Source: Candidatus Syntrophosphaera thermopropionivorans (GTDB lineage Bacteria; Cloacimonadota; Cloacimonadia; Cloacimonadales; Cloacimonadaceae). Taken from it: DNA of 64,000 bases. This document shows positions 27,388 through 35,195 of this stretch, in pieces; the first letter of the stretch is position 1, and each line of letters opens with the position of its first letter. Below the pieces are notes generated by a model that was not told the DNA's origin, ran no database searches, and saw only the letters and a program-made list of their open reading frames with translations. A program made the position numbers and the translations under genes. The stretch covers positions 275,870 to 339,869 of the forward strand of contig NZ_SMOG01000001.1 of the NCBI RefSeq assembly GCF_004353895.1, given 5' to 3'.

Positions 27388-29732
27388 ACGATAAAGAGCT
27401 TTATGCAGACCTGGAATATTCCAGATTAGTAGAAGAAGTATATACACGATGTGAGAGTATTTTAGGCAAGGAACGGGCAAAACAGCTTAGACCTCTATCA
27501 GAAAAGACAGAGATAGAGGCATCGCTGGAACTTGTTTCCGAGCTTCAAGAGGCTCTAAATCGTGGAATCTCCATCAATTTTACTGATTTATCCAATCTGC
27601 AACCTCTTTTTACAGAAGCTACATATTCTCTTTTTGGTTTTGAAGAATTTCAGCAGGTATATTTACAAGTTTCCCTGGCTGAAGCGGTAAGTGAGAAAGC
27701 GGAAAGTGTAGAAGATTTTCCTGTGCTGAAAAAGCTGTGGCAAAAAGTGAAACCTCTGAATGAGATAAAGACCCGCTTTGAAAAGATATTTGCTCCTGAG
27801 GGTGAGGTTCTGGATACTGCGTCAGTAGAGCTAAATAGAATCCGTAAAAGATTTGCTTCATTACAGCGTAGCATCCAGAAAACAATGCAGAATATGCTCA
27901 ATGATGCTCGTTATGAGAATTTTCTTCAGGACAAGTTTATTACCCGACGGGAAGGTAGATATGTGCTTCCGGTAAAAGGTAATGCTGGTGCATTTGTTCC
28001 TGGAATAGTTCAGGGACAATCCGGAAGCGGTTCGACTCTTTTTATTGAACCAGAAAGTGTAGTTCCCTTGAATAATGAACTTCAGCTTCTACTTCAGGAA
28101 GAAAAGAGAGAAATATTCAATATTTTCAATGAATTCACTGCTCAGATTAAAGAGCAAAAGGATATCCTGATTGCCAATCAGGAAGCTTTAACGGAGCTGG
28201 ATTTCCGTTTTGGTTGCGCTCGACTTTGCTACACTTTAAAAGCAAAAAAGCCTCAGATTGTAGATGAACCAGCATTAAAACTTTATTCTGCTCGCCATCC
28301 TTTGCTTATTTTAAGTTTGAATGATGTGAAGAAAGTAGTACCTTTTGACCTGAATTTAGGTGAAACAGCAAGAATCATACTTCTTAGTGGACCCAATACG
28401 GGTGGTAAGACAGTTTTGTTAAAAGCTACTGGTTTATTGACTTTAATGGCACTTTCAGGTTTACCTATTCCGGCGGAAGAAAATAGTGTGATTGGTAGAT
28501 TTAATCAGGTCTTTGCTGATATAGGAGATGAGCAATCTATAGAAAATGCTCTTTCTACCTTCTCTTCTCACATTGGAAAGATAGGAAGAATGCTTAAATC
28601 TGCGGATGACAAGAGTCTGGTGCTAATTGATGAAATTGGAGCAGCAACTGACCCTCAACAGGGTTCCGCTTTAGCTCAAGCTATACTGGAACGCTTAACG
28701 GAGCTTGGATCAAAGGCTGTGGTCACTACTCATTATACTGCTCTAAAGATTTTTGCGGAAACTCATCCAGATTGTCTGAATGCTTCAATGCAGTTTGACT
28801 TGAAAAGTCTGACTCCCACTTATCGTTTTACTACTGGTATCCCTGGCGATAGTTTTGCCATTGAAGTGGCTTCTTCTCTCGGATTGGAACCTGATTTAAT
28901 TGAGAGAGCGAAGGAACTGAGTGGCTCTCAAAATATAGAATTTACTGAGCTACTCAAGAAGATGCAGGAAGAGAAGAAAGCCCTGGCACGAGCTACTTAT
29001 GAGTATGAACTCAAAACACGAAATCTGGAATCAAAACTGAAGGAACTGGAAAGCCGGGAAGCTGCTTTAAATGCAGAGTTAAAAGAGCGAAGAAAGAAAT
29101 ATTTACAGGAGCTTCAATCAGAACTAATAGCTCAACAAAAGCTGTATCAGAGAGAGCAAGAATCCCTGAAAAAGATGGAACGAGAAGAAAGAAAGTCAGT
29201 TTCGGAAAGGAAATTGCAAGATATTAATAATAGATTGCAAGATATTAATAAAGAGTTAAGCGATTCTGAGATTGAGCAAAGGCAAAAAATAAGAGTTCCC
29301 CGAGAAGGTGATAGAGTCTGGTTAGCCACCCTGGAAACCGAGGTTACTATCCTGGAGATTAAAGACCAGCAAGCAATAGTTGATTTGAATGGCATTACTT
29401 TTAAGACTGCTCTGGATAACCTTTATGAGATAGGGAAGCCTGCCAAGAAGGAAGAAATGGTGGTCATAACTCATTCCAATCCACCTCCTAAAGCTCAGTT
29501 TGAATTGAAACTGCTTGGATTGACCTTTGAAGAGGCAAAACCCTTAATAGATGAATTTCTGGATGATGCTATGCTGGCAGGATTGCATACCCTGCGTATT
29601 GTTCATGGTAAAGGCACAGGTGCTCTGAGAACTAAGGTGCGAGATTATTTAAAGAAGAAAAAACAGGTTATATCGCTGGAAACTCCCTTACCCAGTGAGG
29701 GAGGGACAGGAGTTACGCTGGTTAAGATTTAA
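27384..29732 (+). CDS. mutS2: MutS2 ATPase with a non-canonical Smr domain
   Basis: A 782-residue MutS2 protein, implicated in resolving branched DNA and, in some bacteria, in rescuing collided ribosomes. It lacks the MutS mismatch-reading domains. The core and clamp regions are followed by Walker A GPNTGGKT (336-343) and Walker B LVLIDEIGAATDPQQG. A long charged coiled coil (about 525-640) leads to a C-terminal Smr domain (about 700-782). In Smr the HGKGTG motif is intact, but the LDLRG motif reads LKLLG (708-712), so its nuclease activity may be lost. It is translationally coupled to cvpA and followed by dnaG after 2 bp. Confidence 0.93.
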   Translation: MNDKELYADLEYSRLVEEVYTRCESILGKERAKQLRPLSEKTEIEASLELVSELQEALNRGISINFTDLSNLQPLFTEATYSLFGFEEFQQVYLQVSLAEAVSEKAESVEDFPVLKKLWQKVKPLNEIKTRFEKIFAPEGEVLDTASVELNRIRKRFASLQRSIQKTMQNMLNDARYENFLQDKFITRREGRYVLPVKGNAGAFVPGIVQGQSGSGSTLFIEPESVVPLNNELQLLLQEEKREIFNIFNEFTAQIKEQKDILIANQEALTELDFRFGCARLCYTLKAKKPQIVDEPALKLYSARHPLLILSLNDVKKVVPFDLNLGETARIILLSGPNTGGKTVLLKATGLLTLMALSGLPIPAEENSVIGRFNQVFADIGDEQSIENALSTFSSHIGKIGRMLKSADDKSLVLIDEIGAATDPQQGSALAQAILERLTELGSKAVVTTHYTALKIFAETHPDCLNASMQFDLKSLTPTYRFTTGIPGDSFAIEVASSLGLEPDLIERAKELSGSQNIEFTELLKKMQEEKKALARATYEYELKTRNLESKLKELESREAALNAELKERRKKYLQELQSELIAQQKLYQREQESLKKMEREERKSVSERKLQDINNRLQDINKELSDSEIEQRQKIRVPREGDRVWLATLETEVTILEIKDQQAIVDLNGITFKTALDNLYEIGKPAKKEEMVVITHSNPPPKAQFELKLLGLTFEEAKPLIDEFLDDAMLAGLHTLRIVHGKGTGALRTKVRDYLKKKKQVISLETPLPSEGGTGVTLVKI

Positions 29733-29734
29733 TT

Positions 29735-31447
29735 ATGGATAAAAATCTGATAGAAGAAATTAGGAGAAGTAACGATATAGTGGATGTAGTTCAGGAATAT
29801 GTGCCACTGAAAAAGGTGGGCACAAACTGGCGTGGTATCTGTCCTTTTCATAATGACACTCATCCTTCCCTATATGTTAGTCAACCCAAGCAGATTTTTA
29901 AGTGCTTTGCCTGTGGAAAAGCAGGAAATGTCTTCACCTTTGTTCAGGAATACGAAAAAATGAGCTTCTATGAAGCAGTAAAGAAGCTCGCTCAAAGAGC
30001 AGGAATTGTTATCCCAGAAAAGGAAAGAATTTCTCCTGCATCAACAAAAAGAGCGCAATTATTGCGGATTTATACTGAAACCAGGGATTTCTTTACTAAT
30101 CAGTTGATGAAACAAAAGGAGGTGCTATCCTATCTTCAAAATCGTGCCATCAGTCCAGAAACAGCTAAAACTCTGGAGCTGGGTTATGCACCGGAAGGCG
30201 AAAAGGTTTTGCTAAATTATCTGCTGGATAAAGGGTATTCAGTAAATTTGCTCAAAGATTCAGGACTATTTGGAAATTATTCCGGCAATCTTGTTGATTT
30301 TTTCCGGAATAGATTGATGTTTCCAATCCATAACAGTATTGGCGAAGTGGTGGCATTTGGTGGCAGAATTCTGGAAGAAAATGAAAATGTTGGTAAATAT
30401 GTTAATACTCCGGGCACAGAATTATACACCAAAGGAAAAGAACTTTATGGCTTCTTCAAGACCAAATATGAAATCAGTAAGATAGGTTATGCTCTAATCT
30501 GTGAGGGATACTTTGACTTTTTAAGGCTCTATGAAAACGGATTTCAGAATGCCGTAGCATCTTTAGGAACTTCTTTAACGGAAGATCAAATTTATCTTCT
30601 GGCAAGATATACCAATAAGGTTTATATGCTGTATGATGGAGATGCGGCAGGAATTAAAAGTGCTCAAAGAGCTGCTTTACTATGTTTATCCAAAGGTCTG
30701 GATGCCAGCATTATAGAACTGCCAGAAAAAGATGACCCGGATAGTTTTCTCTTAGAAAAAGGACCTGAAGCACTCCAGGAAAGAATAGCTGCAGCAAAGG
30801 ATGTAATACATTTTATGGCTGAAGCTAAATCTAAAACTCCGCTTATGGAAAGAATAGACCAGCTTCTGGATGCGGTTCGTTCCATTAAAGACCCTATCAA
30901 ACGAGAACTGATAGTGAAAGATATATCTGAAGCTTTCAATGTTTCCACTCGTTCTTTATTTTCAAAGTTGCATAGGACTTCTGTGGTAGAAACAGAGGGA
31001 TTATATTCCACTCCTGCTTTAGAGGAATATCCTGAAGAGAGACAATTACTTATCCTGGCTCTTAAGGACCCCGATAATTTTAATTTACTTGCTCAAGACC
31101 TATCTCCCGATTATTTTAACAATAAAAGGTATAAAGAGTTGTTTAAGTATCTGGTTAATAATGCTTCGGCTAATATGATTTCGGAACCGGCTCAACTACT
31201 GGATTTAATGGAAAACCAGGAGTTGAGAGGATTAGTGGGAGATTTTCTCTTTGAAGAAATGCAGGATTTGGACTTTATGTCTGTATTAGAACAGGTGAAA
31301 ATTAGAAAAATACAAAGAGATTTGAGGGATATTGATAGGCGTATTATGGCAGAACCCGAAAATAAAACTTTGCTGAAGGAGAAGAGCAAGCTTGTTGCTC
31401 TTTACCGGCAAATGACCAGTAAGGTTGTCCATAAAGACCTTACATAG
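29735..31447 (+). CDS. dnaG: DNA primase
   Basis: A 570-residue primase that makes RNA primers at the replication fork. The zinc-binding CHC2 domain holds Cys36, His39, Cys57 and Cys60 (CPFHNDTHPS, FKCFACGKAGN). The RNA-polymerase core contains GRILEENENVGKYVNTP. TOPRIM motifs are ICEGYFDFLRLYENGF and YMLYDGDAAGIKSAQRA. The C-terminal helicase-interaction region is present but divergent. The position directly before rpoD preserves the classical macromolecular-synthesis operon. Confidence 0.95.
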   Translation: MDKNLIEEIRRSNDIVDVVQEYVPLKKVGTNWRGICPFHNDTHPSLYVSQPKQIFKCFACGKAGNVFTFVQEYEKMSFYEAVKKLAQRAGIVIPEKERISPASTKRAQLLRIYTETRDFFTNQLMKQKEVLSYLQNRAISPETAKTLELGYAPEGEKVLLNYLLDKGYSVNLLKDSGLFGNYSGNLVDFFRNRLMFPIHNSIGEVVAFGGRILEENENVGKYVNTPGTELYTKGKELYGFFKTKYEISKIGYALICEGYFDFLRLYENGFQNAVASLGTSLTEDQIYLLARYTNKVYMLYDGDAAGIKSAQRAALLCLSKGLDASIIELPEKDDPDSFLLEKGPEALQERIAAAKDVIHFMAEAKSKTPLMERIDQLLDAVRSIKDPIKRELIVKDISEAFNVSTRSLFSKLHRTSVVETEGLYSTPALEEYPEERQLLILALKDPDNFNLLAQDLSPDYFNNKRYKELFKYLVNNASANMISEPAQLLDLMENQELRGLVGDFLFEEMQDLDFMSVLEQVKIRKIQRDLRDIDRRIMAEPENKTLLKEKSKLVALYRQMTSKVVHKDLT

Positions 31448-31473
31448 ATTTTTAAACCCGATAAGGAGAATCA

Positions 31474-33213
31474 ATGATAACTTACAATGAATGTCTGAAA
31501 AAACTGGTTGAGTTAGGTAAGGATACAGGGTATATCACATTTAAACAGATTAACGATATCCTACCTAATAGCCCCTTTTTCCTGGATAAGGTAGATGACA
31601 TCATCTTTGACCTGGGTCAGGAAGGCATAGAAATAATTGATGAAACAGAAAAAAGGCTCACCAAAGGTGGTGTGGCAATTAAAAAACCTAATGTGCCCAA
31701 GAAGTTTAAGAATAAACGCTATTATGAAGACCCCGTGCGTATGTATCTAAAAGAAATGGGAAGAGTGCCTCTACTGGATAGAGAGGGTGAAGTGCGTGTG
31801 GCTCAAAAAATTGAGACCTACCAGAAAATGATTAATCAAAATGTATATAAATCTGGTTCTACTTTACGGGAAATGTATAATTTCTTACATCGTTTTCGCG
31901 AACATAGAGTTCGTCTGGATCAGATTTTCCATATAGACCTGGGAACCTGGATAGATAAAAAACAAGACACGGTTATCATAGAACAATTCAAAGAAATATT
32001 GAAGAAAAACGAAGCTACCTTTAATAAAATTGGTGAGATTTTAGATAGTTGTGATTATGATGAAAGTGGAAATGCTACTCGTCAGGAGGAAATTGAAGCT
32101 TTACGCAATGATATTGTTAATACTTTTAATCAGCTTTCTTATAATGAGAAACTTATTAAGCGAATGGTCTATCGGATTCGCAGTTTAGTGGAGAGAATAG
32201 AAGAAAGTTATACCATTATTAACGAGTTAACCCGCATAGAACGCTATACTATAGATGAGATATGCACTTATGGTCGTCGAGCAAAAAAATCTCCTGAGGA
32301 CTTTGAAGAAGTCAAAAAGGAAACCGGTATAGATCCGGAAATCTTTATAGAGACTCTGCGCAAAATTAAGAATGCTCGTCGTAAGATTCGTCGGGTGGAG
32401 CTGGAAACCAAGATGACTGGTTCCGACCTTATTTTCTTACTCCGGGAGATAGAAAGAGCTGAAAGAAATAAGGAAAGAGCACAACATGAAATGATTGAAG
32501 CTAATGTTCGTCTGGTCATCTCTATTGCCAAACATTACAATAATAGAGGCCTGGAATTCTTAGACCTTATTCAAGAAGGAAATACTGGATTAATGCGTGC
32601 CGTGGAAAAATATGATTATCGTAAAGGTTATAAATTTAGCACTTATGCCACCTGGTGGATTCGTCAAGCTATAACTCGTGCGATTGCCGACCAAGCTCGC
32701 ACTATTCGTATTCCCGTTCATATGATTGAATCTATCAATAAGATTAATAGGACCACTCGTCGTCTTCAACAAAAGCTGGGCAGAGACCCTTATCCTGAAG
32801 AAATCGCAGAAGTGCTGGATATGCCAGTAGATAAAGTGAAGAGTGTGCTATCCATAGCCAAGGAGCCTGTGTCTCTGGATAAACCTATCAGTCATGATAA
32901 TGAAGAAAGTGTGCTCAGCGATTTTATTCCAGACCGTTCTACTATCAGTCCAGAAAGACTGGCAGAACGCACTATGTTGAAAAAACAGGTAGATGAAGTG
33001 CTGAAAACTCTCACCACTCGTGAAGAGCGAGTTATTCGCCTTCGTTTTGGTATTGACGATGGTTATCATCGTACATTGGAAGAAGTAGGGAAAATCTTTC
33101 AGGTTACGCGTGAACGAGTGCGTCAAATAGAAGAAAAAGCACTTAAAAAATTGCGTCATCCTTCTCGGGCAGCCATTTTACAACAGTTTCTGGATAACTT
33201 TAATGTCAAGTGA
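31474..33213 (+). CDS. rpoD: Primary RNA polymerase sigma factor (sigma-70)
   Basis: A 579-residue housekeeping sigma factor. Region 1.1 (about 1-60) is present, and region 1.2 starts with [20 protein letters not shown] long non-conserved insert separates it from region 2, which holds [20 protein letters not shown] and then the core [19 protein letters not shown]. Region 3 starts at [13 protein letters not shown], and region 4 ends in [24 protein letters not shown] precedes the ATG. It is the last housekeeping gene of the operon; the sigma-like/SAVED cassette begins 226 bp downstream. Confidence 0.97.
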   Translation: MITYNECLKKLVELGKDTGYITFKQINDILPNSPFFLDKVDDIIFDLGQEGIEIIDETEKRLTKGGVAIKKPNVPKKFKNKRYYEDPVRMYLKEMGRVPLLDREGEVRVAQKIETYQKMINQNVYKSGSTLREMYNFLHRFREHRVRLDQIFHIDLGTWIDKKQDTVIIEQFKEILKKNEATFNKIGEILDSCDYDESGNATRQEEIEALRNDIVNTFNQLSYNEKLIKRMVYRIRSLVERIEESYTIINELTRIERYTIDEICTYGRRAKKSPEDFEEVKKETGIDPEIFIETLRKIKNARRKIRRVELETKMTGSDLIFLLREIERAERNKERAQHEMIEANVRLVISIAKHYNNRGLEFLDLIQEGNTGLMRAVEKYDYRKGYKFSTYATWWIRQAITRAIADQARTIRIPVHMIESINKINRTTRRLQQKLGRDPYPEEIAEVLDMPVDKVKSVLSIAKEPVSLDKPISHDNEESVLSDFIPDRSTISPERLAERTMLKKQVDEVLKTLTTREERVIRLRFGIDDGYHRTLEEVGKIFQVTRERVRQIEEKALKKLRHPSRAAILQQFLDNFNVK

Positions 33214-33224
33214 CATACACTCAT

Positions 33225-33275
33225 CTGTTCTTTACCTTCAAGAACAGAGTGCAGTGCCTAAACACTGCACCCTGT
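33225..33275 (+). terminator. Paired hairpins after rpoD
   Basis: CTGTTCTT (33225-33232) with AAGAACAG (33240-33247), then GTGCAGTG (33249-33256) with CACTGCAC (33263-33270), the latter extendable by ACAG/CTGT. The two stems share the ACAG at 33244-33247, so they compete. No T-tract follows, so termination would be Rho-dependent, or these may be processing or 3'-stability elements. Confidence 0.5.
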
Positions 33276-33438
33276 TGTAAAAGGACAAATCCCGCGCTCC
33301 TAAATAAACAGGGAAGGTAAAGTGGTAGAAAAAATACCGAATCTTCCCTTTGCACCATCCATTTTGAACCTTTCACTTTCCTTAATCCATTGTTTTTCTT
33401 TCCTTTTTCCCCTAATATCTGCTGCTGAGGATTGAATA

Positions 33439-34257
33439 ATGCTCTATAGTTGTGACCAGAATAAATATCAATCCTGGTATAATAGTTTATCTTTAGAAGA
33501 GCGAAGCTGGCAAAAGATTATAGCTAAACTCTGGCAAATATTCCAGCTTTATCCTGAGAAAGAGCTATCTGATACCGATATATTTTATCTAATCTCATTA
33601 ATTCCTTCTCTACAGAAAAAGCAAGAAAAGCTCATTTACGATTTATGCTCTAAAAGAAACATAAGCTATTGGGTAACAAGAGTAAGTAGAGCAGGGGATT
33701 TTTTATATTTAATTTGTCCGCAGTTGGATTCTCTGAAGAAAAACCTGGAAGGAAAGAATGGTGAACAGTTGTATCGTTATCTAACCCGAGTTTTTCAAAA
33801 TATCATAATTCAATGCAATAATAAGATAATAAAAGATTTGGAATCTGCTGAATCTAATTATGATGATAATCTTATGAATTCTTCCTGCAAAGAAATATAT
33901 CAACCTGCTAAGATTAAAACTATGGGCGAGATTATTCTGGAAGAAGAGAACCGCAGGGGTGCAGAAAAGTTGTATATTCAGATAAAGCAAGAATGGTCCC
34001 TCAATAAAATAAACCTGCTCTGTGAATATTATGATAAGGTCAACGGGATTAAAACTGAAAGACTTAAGGCAGAAAGTGAAAACAATATATATAAATTGCA
34101 TCAGCGATTGCGTGCAGACTTTAATGAACTACTCACCCAATATAACAAGGATGAAATTAGAGCTTTTTTCAAGCTGTATATGCCAGAATTATGTCAGAAA
34201 ACCCCTCCTTCTCCAACATATCTATATAATAAGAAAACAAAGGCGGGAAAACTCTAA
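33439..34257 (+). CDS. Putative divergent ECF-type sigma factor (CalpS-like)
   Basis: A 272-residue soluble protein I recognise only by pattern. Around residues 108-135 the stretch NGEQLYRYLTRVFQNIII resembles sigma region 2.3-2.4 of ECF factors (usually WLYRVARN followed by hydrophobics). Around 187-232, NLLCEYYDKVNGIKTERLK then ENNIYKLHQRLRADFNELL has the spacing of region 4, whose helix-turn-helix precedes an RLxRARxxL helix. Overall similarity is low, so the call needs structure comparison. It begins with GAGG 8 bp before the ATG and its stop overlaps the next start by one base. Encoded upstream of an unknown protein and a Lon-SAVED protease, it matches the sigma member of a CalpL/T/S cascade. 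A GAACC at 33366-33370 could be an ECF -35, with no clear -10. Confidence 0.45.
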   Translation: MLYSCDQNKYQSWYNSLSLEERSWQKIIAKLWQIFQLYPEKELSDTDIFYLISLIPSLQKKQEKLIYDLCSKRNISYWVTRVSRAGDFLYLICPQLDSLKKNLEGKNGEQLYRYLTRVFQNIIIQCNNKIIKDLESAESNYDDNLMNSSCKEIYQPAKIKTMGEIILEEENRRGAEKLYIQIKQEWSLNKINLLCEYYDKVNGIKTERLKAESENNIYKLHQRLRADFNELLTQYNKDEIRAFFKLYMPELCQKTPPSPTYLYNKKTKAGKL

Positions 34258-35195
34258 TGAAAAACGAAGATTTAGAAAAAGAACTCTTTGAAATCTATCT
34301 GGACTCCTTAGAAGATAGATTTGATTTTAATGAAGATAAAGAAAAAATAGAAAGCTTGATCACAGAGGCAGGTGAAGCCAGTATCATAGTTGAAAAGAAG
34401 AATATTATAGAACCGATAGAGACTCAAGTGCTGGGGACTATTCGTCAGCTTAGTCACTCTGGTAAACTTATCAATTATACACCGTTAGAGCTTAAAGAAA
34501 ATGGACTTTTTCTGGCGATGAAAGCCAGCTCTTTTGTTCGTTATGCACTGAATACAGATATTATCGCACCTGGCTATAGCGGTGAATACTTAATTGATCC
34601 ATATAACAATTTTTTGCTTTATCCAGAAGAAATTGAATATAGTGTAGTGCTGGATTATCTGGATACCGTGAGTGTTCTGGCATTGCAGGAAGCTTTTGAT
34701 AATATTAAGAAGGAAGAGCAGATACGGAAAAGGATAGATTTTTCTGCCATTCAGGATAAGTGGAAACTGGGATTCAGGTTCAAAGAGTATCAATTGACCA
34801 GCCATTTCCGCTTTAGAAATGTAGATGAAAATGCTATAGATTTGTCACCGATGGTAGATTTGCTGATGAAGAAAGAAGAACTATCAATCAGTAAATACGC
34901 TGCTGCCCGACCAACTTTAACGGAAGCTTTTGATTTAATGAGGCAACCAAAATCCTCTAATATCTTTTATGCGCTCACTCATACTCTGGTAAAAGAATCT
35001 GATGGCAGAGTTTTTCTCTATCCAGATGAGGATTATATAGATAAAGCTGGAAGGATTTATATCTGTACCGAGTGCGTTTTTGAGGGCTATATCCCCAGAA
35101 GATTGCGGTTAGGTGTGATAGGGTTTAGAGACCTCAAATCTATACAAGAATTGTTAAATATCCGCATTGAAATGGAAGAAGAGGAGAAAAAATGA
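34257..35195 (+). CDS. Unknown protein between sigma-like and Lon-SAVED genes (candidate anti-sigma / protease substrate)
   Basis: I do not recognise this 312-residue protein. It is soluble and acidic, without signal peptide or membrane span. A charged N-terminal helix (NEDLEKELFEIYLDSLEDR) is followed by alpha/beta sequence. The C-terminal third (DEDYIDKAGRIYICTECVFEGYIPRR) looks like a compact beta domain, ending in an acidic tail (EMEEEEKK). No MazF signature is evident. It overlaps the sigma-like gene by 1 bp and the protease gene by 4 bp, so the three are translationally coupled. By position and stoichiometry it is the best candidate for the anti-sigma factor cut by the protease; this is inference only. 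Confidence 0.6.
   Translation: MKNEDLEKELFEIYLDSLEDRFDFNEDKEKIESLITEAGEASIIVEKKNIIEPIETQVLGTIRQLSHSGKLINYTPLELKENGLFLAMKASSFVRYALNTDIIAPGYSGEYLIDPYNNFLLYPEEIEYSVVLDYLDTVSVLALQEAFDNIKKEEQIRKRIDFSAIQDKWKLGFRFKEYQLTSHFRFRNVDENAIDLSPMVDLLMKKEELSISKYAAARPTLTEAFDLMRQPKSSNIFYALTHTLVKESDGRVFLYPDEDYIDKAGRIYICTECVFEGYIPRRLRLGVIGFRDLKSIQELLNIRIEMEEEEKK

Noticed and set aside
33781..34101. Minus-strand open frame inside the sigma-like gene
   Set aside because: A shadow frame; the plus-strand gene is coupled to its neighbours by overlaps.
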